A DNA stretch of 64,000 nt from Phoronis australis (Eukaryota; Phoronida; Phoronidae). Location of the stretch: assembly GCA_002633005.1 (NCBI GenBank), contig NMRA01000613.1, positions 74,861 through 138,860 on the forward strand. The letters are read 5' to 3'. The stretch's first letter is position 1; every line of letters starts with the position of its first letter. Below are positions 42,001-51,000 of this stretch, piece after piece. The translations under genes were made by a program, and so were the position numbers. A model generated the notes under the pieces. That model did not search any database. It was given only the letters and a program-made list of their open reading frames with translations, and was not told where the DNA came from.

Positions 42001-45000
42001 AAGTAATAACCCATGACACCACCAAAATTAACAGGTCATCCTCTGTGATGGCATCAAAATCCTCTCTCTTAATTGTGGAATTCAGCTCACAGGAACAAAA
42101 GAAATTGCATTTTGTCTAGAGTGAGTCAACTTGGCTCATCTTGCTCCAGGGATAATTTGAAATTGTGTCAAGCCAAAGTCCCTTTCATAATCTAGCAACA
42201 TTATAGAATTATATATTGGATGATCCTGATTCAGTAGACTGTCATGCTTCACAGCAGGTTATCCATTCAAAGATCATGTTATCAAGGCTGAATAATGTCA
42301 TAACATAATAGATTGGCTGGAGGGAGCTGGGCTTATATTTGAAAACAATAGGTTGAAGGTAACTCAAGACCTTGGGCTAGACTAATCGACATCTGATGCA
42401 CAGACCTCACCCAACTGAGCTGGCATATTACATATCCTGAACTATGCTTTGCCTTACCTAGGGCACCTGTATTACACATTTATTCATAATGAGGCCCTCC
42501 TATTAACATCTTTCACAGGTAATGCATGGAACAATAAACAAGATTCAGGGAAACTATCAAAAGTTACACCAGATGGCCATTTCAACTTAACGTTGTTACT
42601 AGAAAAGGTGAGATTTTCAAGGTTTGACATCTAAAAGAAGAGAATTTTTTGTTGTAAAAGTCTTGAATTAGAAACTGTTCTAAAATTAAACAACTTGAAG
42701 CAAAGCATTCTTGCACAAATAGACAACGTCCCAATTTTCTCAGAGAAATTATTAAGTGTCCAATATTACACAAAGTTCAGAACTAACATGGATGAGAGTG
42801 GTCCTCAGTGCTTTAAACACTAATTATCTATTCACCTAACCAAACCAGTTCCCAGAACAGGTTAAACTCATATTTATGAATCTTAATGACAAGAGAAACA
42901 CCTGTGGTTATCAAGGTAATGCCAACCATTGTGAACCTTAACAATAGATTGAGATACAACAAATCTAACAGGACATTGATGAAAAATGGCAGCTAATAAG
43001 AACCCCAAGTGTAAGACTACTGGTGTCTGTAAATTTACAATTGTATTGAAGATAGAGCATTGTGCACAGTTCAAAAAGATAACATAATAGAAGATTGTAT
43101 TAAGTGTAAAGAACCCTAGTGAACTAACCAACCACTGAGGCCTGTGGGTTGTATTGATGACATCACAGAGGTCTGTGTCACAAGGCAGACACACACAAAG
43201 GATACCTGCAGGATTTAGAAGACCTGCTAGGAGAGAACAATTTTGGATAAATAAGCACAACTCACTTGATTGGGTGTGGGAGGGGTACTGGGGTATTGGA
43301 GTTTCTCTATTATATGTACAGAAAGATCTTGTAGATTATTACACTAGAACCTAATGGATTGCACATAAAAACTTCTTAAATTATATCCTTTACTTTAAAT
43401 TATATCATTACTCCATATATCAGATGTCAATTGTCATATAGTGCCTGATTTTACTTTATTTCCATTTCTGTTGACAAAGGATGTCATTATATCCGAAAAT
43501 TTCAGCGATCCATTGTTGTTGTTTTATTTACGTATATTTATTCAAATCATTAAAATGCAGGTAGAAGGTACTGACAGGATGTAGACATCCTGGTACATCT
43601 CCCAACTTCACAAGCTCACAATTACTGAAAGAGGAAGCAACCATTTTTTATGTTACCATTACTAAAAACGCAGATCCCTGGTTATCATTGAGTGACATGT
43701 CCCTCGTTAATAACTGTTATAGTGGGAAGTTTGATGTAAATGGCCCTCCAAAAAGCCCTGCACGTTGGTTCTGCATTCAATGCCCAAGAACAAACACAAT
43801 ATCCAACTCGCTATTTTCTTCTGGATTATCTAACTTTTGGGTCCTCCACACCAATAAGAGCAGATTTCGCTCACATTAGTCGAATAGTGGCGCCAGTTTT
43901 TTGTTTATATTGGTTCAGCATTACACCTTCGTAGTAGAAAAATCAATGTTTCGGGATTATCGCCCAGTAATAAGTCAAATTCCTATAAGAGCTGATCAGT
44001 TGCCCATAATTGTGAGGCTGATTACTATACGTGACACAGACTGTGTTTCCACTGTCTTCATTGATTTCAAGCACTTTGACAAGTCTCCATCAGAACATCG
44101 GAGGTCGGTGTTTTGTCTCACCTGGTCAATAGTAATTAGCACTAGAAGGCACGGCTTTGATGATCGAATTTCAGGTACTCTTTCACCCATGCCTTTGTTT
44201 GAATCATTAGTTTCTGTCTTAAGCCCCAGCTAAACACTGATTTTTCATATACCATGTCCATTGTCCATAATTTTTGCTCCACTGGGTACACACTTCCACT
44301 GTCCAACACAACAACAAATATGACTTTTTAATCAAGACAAGTCACAGGCCTGTAAACACTATGATTAAACAACAACTGTCTGAATACGAACAATCAGAAT
44401 GTTTGGGACAGGTGTTATTGCCAAAAATGCCCTTTTTGATATTTCAAGAGCTTCCAACACTGTTACGATAACGCGACATTTTTCAAAGTAATACGTGATG
44501 GTAGCTAAGGAACATAAGCAATTTTGGTTGAATGTAAAAGATTTTTTGCATTAATTCACACCAATGATAATGGGTATGGGAAATTTGAACTTGGAAAAAT
44601 GCTTAAATTGGTGCAACATGTCTTTCATGGAACAGATAATAAAATCTTACTTGTTAAACATTATGTGTCGTTAATTGATGAGGTTTTACTGTGTTTTGCT
44701 ACTGTTCAGATACTTCCAGAGACGTTGTATTGAAAACAGGATATTACTTTGCGAAAATCCAGTTAGTTACCATAGGAACAACCTAATATTGCATTACAGA
44801 CAATAGAAAAGAATTCATAATTATAGCAAGTTTCAGTTGCCCAGGAGATTACCAAGCAAACCTATCAATCCAGGTTTCAAATAGAAATGTACAATATTTT
44901 AAAATTTTTAAGGGTTTGAGTATTACTTCATAAGATATACCTAAAATAAGCACCAGACAAAGTGGATTGTAAGCACCTCCCTCAGCAGGTGTTGGATAGC

Positions 45001-48000
45001 ACTGGTGTGAATTCAATTTAGCATTTTCAACTCCAAAGTGAAAATACACACAAAATAAAAGGCTCATTGCATTTATACTATCTCAACAGTTGTATGCATA
45101 ATCGTACATATGCATCAGTCACATGGTCACATCATGTGACCAACAATTACATGTCCGAAAACATTCCTGTCCCACCAGACTCGAACCAGTGAGTAGAGGA
45201 CCTTCCGCAATATTTTCGACTTGCAATTCCTATGTGTCCTGAAGCCATTTCTCCTCTTTTGCATTGGTAGAAAAACCCATTGACTGATTGACCTAGTTTT
45301 TGAATGGAAGCTGAATTGCTTAAGTGAAGAACAATTACAGGACCCACCATGTCTCTATTTTGGGCCGAATATCATCTGCATTCCCCAACGAAAAATGTTT
45401 AAAAATCATATGGGATTCCTCTCTATAGGCCCAAAACCTACCCTCAAGGTTAAAATCACACATTAGTTTTTCTTGGCTACTTTGCACATTGCCAATGAGT
45501 TGCGGTAACATGAGGAACTGACGGTGACCTGGGGTTACCCTCAACCAAAAACACCTTCAGAAGGCACAGGCACCTTTACCTCAAGGGCCTTAGATGTGAA
45601 ATGCCTCATTCAAACTTTGTGCATGACAATTCACAATGCAACAACAAAACTTTGGCAACACAGAAACAAACGACAAACAAATCTCATTGCAAAATAGCGA
45701 TTAGTGCAGCGGCATTGTACAACCTGTAGACCTAGTGCCCTACGGAAGCACAGCATTGTGGGTAAATATCACAAAGTCAGAGGATGCTGTCATATTCTTA
45801 GCCGTGGCTATTATTCAGCGTGGCTATTATTCAGCGTGGCTATTATTCAGGTGGCTATTATTCAGCGGCATTCATCATGTAAATCTAATGAGATATATTT
45901 CAGATGTAAATGAAATAATTCCAACTCTGATATCATCCTTCATACAGTACTAATGCCACTGTGTTGTAGAGATAGAATCTGATATTGGTCCCTGTGAGGA
46001 CTGCACTAGTTGACATAACATCTGGCCTGGCCTTCTGTTGGTCAAACTCATAGAATGAAAACAAATGGTTATTGGATGACATTGGCAAAGGAAATCATAA
46101 TGCCCTTTGGTTGTTGCTGGTCAAAGCCAGCATGGGTCACAACAAAAACACACCTCATAATAGAGGTAATTTGCAACCTATAGCCATTCTGTGTACCCTT
46201 TTATCTCCAGTTAAATCTGACTGAGTGACCAGCTACCTGGTTGTGAAGATGAAAGGAATGGGTGTTTTTCAACAGTTGATGTTTGGTTCAGTTGTCAACT
46301 AAGATAGTGGACTCAAATCAACTCACAGTTTGCTGAAACAACACAGAGGTTCTATGATTAACAAAACCAAAATGAAATTGGTTTCTTGGCTCATGCGCGA
46401 CGTCGCACTGAAAAAAGTGGGGCTATAGCTCCCCTCCCCCAGCCCCCTGGCACATCTGTCTCATTCGGATTTTGATTTTTTCAGTTAAGACTCATTAGTA
46501 AAACCCGCACAACTTTCCATGAAAAATATATGGGAAAAACTTTGGGCAAGTACTTTGCGAAAAGAAGTCAAAAAGTAGGAAAACAAGATCCTTGGGAGGC
46601 CCGATTGGTGCTTAGATACAATGTTTCAAAACCCAAATATGGCCCACTGAATATTTTCCATAAGAAACATTTAAAAAGTTCATTACTCAACAAAGACATA
46701 GTTTGTACTTCCCATTTGTTCTGTCAAGCTTAGTTTCAATCACTCACTGAAACTCCACAGGCCATCATTTGCTACTGAGTCAAAATCCCAAATAGCATTT
46801 CTAGAATCCAGATCGGACTCCTACAGCTTCACTTAATAATGCCAACTAAAAAGTAAAAGACTCTCAACAAGTAGTTGCCGTAGTATTCTTGTGTGTCAGT
46901 GATCTTTTACATTTGATTTGGAGACTATACATTAACTGTGTCAGGTTATTTATAATATAATGGAAATTGCAGGAGTTGCCAGTACTCTGCTTGTCGGTTA
47001 TGGAGTAAAATGTAAAATACTTGGCTTGTAAAACTCAGCTCGTATTTCCAAATTAATTTCTGGTCAAAAATGTGACCTGAAGCTCTTCATGTTGAGCTAT
47101 GCATTAAAAAGCCTTCTCCCTTCCCTCTCAGCCCCAACTGCTCATATATAATAAAAAATCAAGCTTTTTCCTCTCCATTAAAAGTGTACCCAGACTCCAA
47201 GACACATGACAGCCATCAACATTTCAAAGCCTACTTCGAAACATCAAAAGACTGGCTGATTATTGGCAAATTTAAACTGAAATTTGAAAACAGTATTTTA
47301 CAAATCAGTGTTTTAAAACAGCATAATATTTACAAAGGGCCAATACACACAGCACAGACACCAGTGGTTTGTCAATACACAAATGTCATATCAGGCCTGT
47401 GGACTACCCTTACAGGGCTACTGCACGCCACACAGTCAACAATGTTATCTAGCTAGGTAAAGGTTGCATGGGGTTACTGTGCCCCCTGTGAAGTGGGCCT
47501 CTTCAATGAGTGCTCCCATCCTGGACCGCCGTTTACTGGAACAGCGAATAGGACTGCTGGGCTATATAAATTTATACACATAAAGTTAGTCCAGGTGAAC
47601 CTGTGAGCACAGGGCTGTGTTAATGTAGGGATGTGCAAACTTCAGGCTACCTATAGATATAAAAGTTACGCAATGGCTTGATAAACCTAAAGCAGTACTG
47701 GTTGCCCTAGGGTGCACCCCTACAATTACCAATTCAAAGTTGCCACCTTAAACATAATGGAATGATGCAGGGAGAAACTACTTCATGTTGGCTAACATTC
47801 ACATTGGTTGAGAGTTTTAAGTAATGGCTGGTGAGAATTAACATGTATATTTCCATGCGAAAAACACTGCATTGCAGTGGAGCTTTCCCCATGTGAATAT
47901 TGCAAGAAGTAGTCTGGTGTATTTTTAACCAAATTTTTAGTTAGAAAACTAATTGTATTGGGACATGGATTTGCTGTGATTCTGAGTTCCACAACGTTTT

Positions 48001-51000
48001 GCTGGAAAAAATTATTCAGGACCAACGTGGTTTGTTCATTCAGTTAAAATTTCAATCGTTCTCTGTACCATAAAATCAAACAATCCCACTGAGCAAACGC
48101 TACAATCTAGGCTAGAGTGTGTTATGGGATTACTAAAAACATAAAGGCGAATATTAACAATAACCAGTCGAAACTTGTTCTTGAACATGTGCTAGCAGTG
48201 TCTTCCTACACAGCATTGCAGCAACTGAGCAAGATGCCGACAATTATTTTTATTGACACATACATCCCTCCATGGTTATTTTAAACGAAATCCTGATTGA
48301 TACACAAATTGTCCAAGGGGATAATTTTCAAGCATAATCTCTGAGTTTAAATACGATTTAATACAAAGAACGGGATTTTGAAGAACTAAAAAAACAAGCA
48401 GGATGGAAGATGGTGTGATATGCAGGTACAAAGCACTGTCGCTTTGCTTAACATAACCCTGCAATTACATTTATAAACTTTTAGTAAAACCCAGTTCAAT
48501 CATTTTAGCAATTTATGATGTATGAGCACATATGGTATACCTGTTCCCCCACTACCAAGCCATTTAACAGGTACAGAACCTATTAGGATATCACTATGAT
48601 CAGTAGGTGGTAATTTCAATGTCATAATTTCAAATCTGTGAATAGGCTACAGAATGGTTCAAAGCAACCAATGGCCTAAATAGTGCTATAAAAATACCAG
48701 TGCTAATCTCTGTTATTTAAATGCATGGCTCCTGAATAAAGGCTTCATTCCTTCTATTTGCTATTGTGACCCTACACTAACAAATACACAGTTATGACAA
48801 GCTGTATGTGAGTCTTGAGCTAGTCAGGGGCACAATGACAAAAACCTTACTATTTAATACAAATGGTGACACATAAACAGACCCACAAACCTCTTAGGAA
48901 AGAGTTGAATAATGGTCGTTTTTCTAATCCCTTGATTCTTATATTTTCCTAAGGCAGACTCAAAAAGGGGTTGGCACATGATTATTGACTCTGTCAACAG
49001 ACAAGAGTAAATAGTGTCCTAGACTACGAAAATATCTAAGCGTGCCTAAAATTGTACCACTACCTAGTCAGCAGCATGATTGTCTAAAACCGGGTATCTA
49101 AGCAAACAGGTTCTTCCCAAGCATTGCAGTTGCCAAATATGGATTATCGATACTGGTCAAAATTTGCTACAAAAACAGGATGGAGGTTTGTTTACACATG
49201 GACCAACAATGGCACGAATGTTTTCATTGGCTTAAAAAACATGATTTTTGAGTAGGAAAACAACCACAGATGCGGTACTATGAATCCAGGCATCTCTACA
49301 GGGATCAATTAAGGCAAAAAGCCATAATATGTCTGAGAAGATATACAGCAGTCAGCATGGTTTAATGTAAAAACAAATGTATTGAGCACTAACAAATAAT
49401 CATATCCAGGGCCAACAGAGGAAAAATGTGCCTGTGCCTTCTGGAGGGTACTTTTTCATGTTAGGGGAAAATGGCTGCACCCTCGTCACCACCAATTCGT
49501 GGGCGAGCGAGTTACAAGTGAGTCTACACTTGGGATCTTTAATCATTGAAGGGGGACTGTTGGTTATGATGAATAGACTTTCAGTGATTTAAAAGTATTT
49601 TTCATAGAGGAATGGAGCCGATACTCGAGGGACCTAACTGTGACATCTCTACTCAAAACAGTCCAGTATCCAAAAGGATATTATCAAACATTATACCCCT
49701 TTCCAATTTTCTGGTAGAATGCAGTCACCCAGCTTATACCCATTGCCATATACATGCTTCATGTAGTTTCCTAGACATTCCACCATTTTGGTATCAAACA
49801 CTGAGACATTCACAATACCAGCCAGACTGGAAACAGCTGCTTGTAAACAAAACCATACTGTCCAAACATCAACCTGTTTGCCCCAACACACAATCCAATC
49901 AGTTGTAGGATAATCTGCTCAAGAAATACCCACCAGCTACTTCCCCCTTTCAACTGGCTTCCCAAGATGATTTGTGCACATGGTGGTTTAAGCCACTTGA
50001 TTTACGCGCGATCACCAGGCTGACAACACTGACAGCATGAAAGGAAAATGTTTTCACAAGCCCAGAGCTGAGCTCAAATGGTTAAGAGGGTTTGTCAGAT
50101 ACTGATTGCCCTGATTACCTTCCAGCAGGTTTCCTCAGACTAAGAAAGGGTCGAAAAATATAGATCTACGTCCCCATAGTGAACACTTGGATGCAATCCC
50201 AAACATTAGCTATAAAAATTCACTTGAAATTCCTTAGAAAAGATCCCCACCTTTGAATAATACGGAACTGAAGAGAGCGTTCATTTTTTTCAAATTATTA
50301 AAATTCAGTTTGTAAATTGAATGACCATGATTGGCACATTTCTGGGGTTGAAAATTGATATCTTGATAAACAGTGCCTGGACAACCTCCCTATTGAACAC
50401 ATCACCCAGATGGGTAGCTTAACCCTAACACTGGAGAATAGCTGAGAGCCCTTGATTCAAATTTCCCCCTAACCGTTTATCTTGATCTAGGACATCCATT
50501 GAAATGGGACCACTGGAGCATGTCAAAACAGACAGTGAGAGGATGTTCACAATTATCGCCATCGTCAAAGTATGCTTTATGGATGGGGCCTCAATCTTGC
50601 TTAGAGTGTGTGATTTTGACTCCTTGAAATCGACAAACCAAAGACCACATTAAAAGGCTTTTATTGCTTTTCGTTATGATTAAATAAATTATGAAATAAC
50701 CAACACTTTTAATACTGCCATCAATTTTTGACATCCAGCCACCTTCGTTATGGTTGACTAAATTATATACAGTCATGTTGCATATAAATCATCATCTGTC
50801 AATAAATTGTCATTCTGCACACTTTTGGGGAGGTGGGAGAAGGGGTCAGAAAAGGTCTAAATTTGCTGCAGTTATGAAAAAGCCACAGAGAGCGCTACCT
50901 TAGGAGAACATAAATGACACAAACATACTACAATGTTTATCACTTATGTGTGTTTAATAGCCTATCATAAATTTTTTACTAAGTAAATCTGGAAATGTAT

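Noticed and set aside
43901-44233. 110-codon plus frame that at first suggested a retroelement fragment
   Set aside because: No reverse transcriptase or integrase motif found and the minus strand is equally open.
45147-45350. ggttcgagtct resembling a tRNA B box on minus near 45180
   Set aside because: No A box at the right distance and no cloverleaf; single-motif match only.
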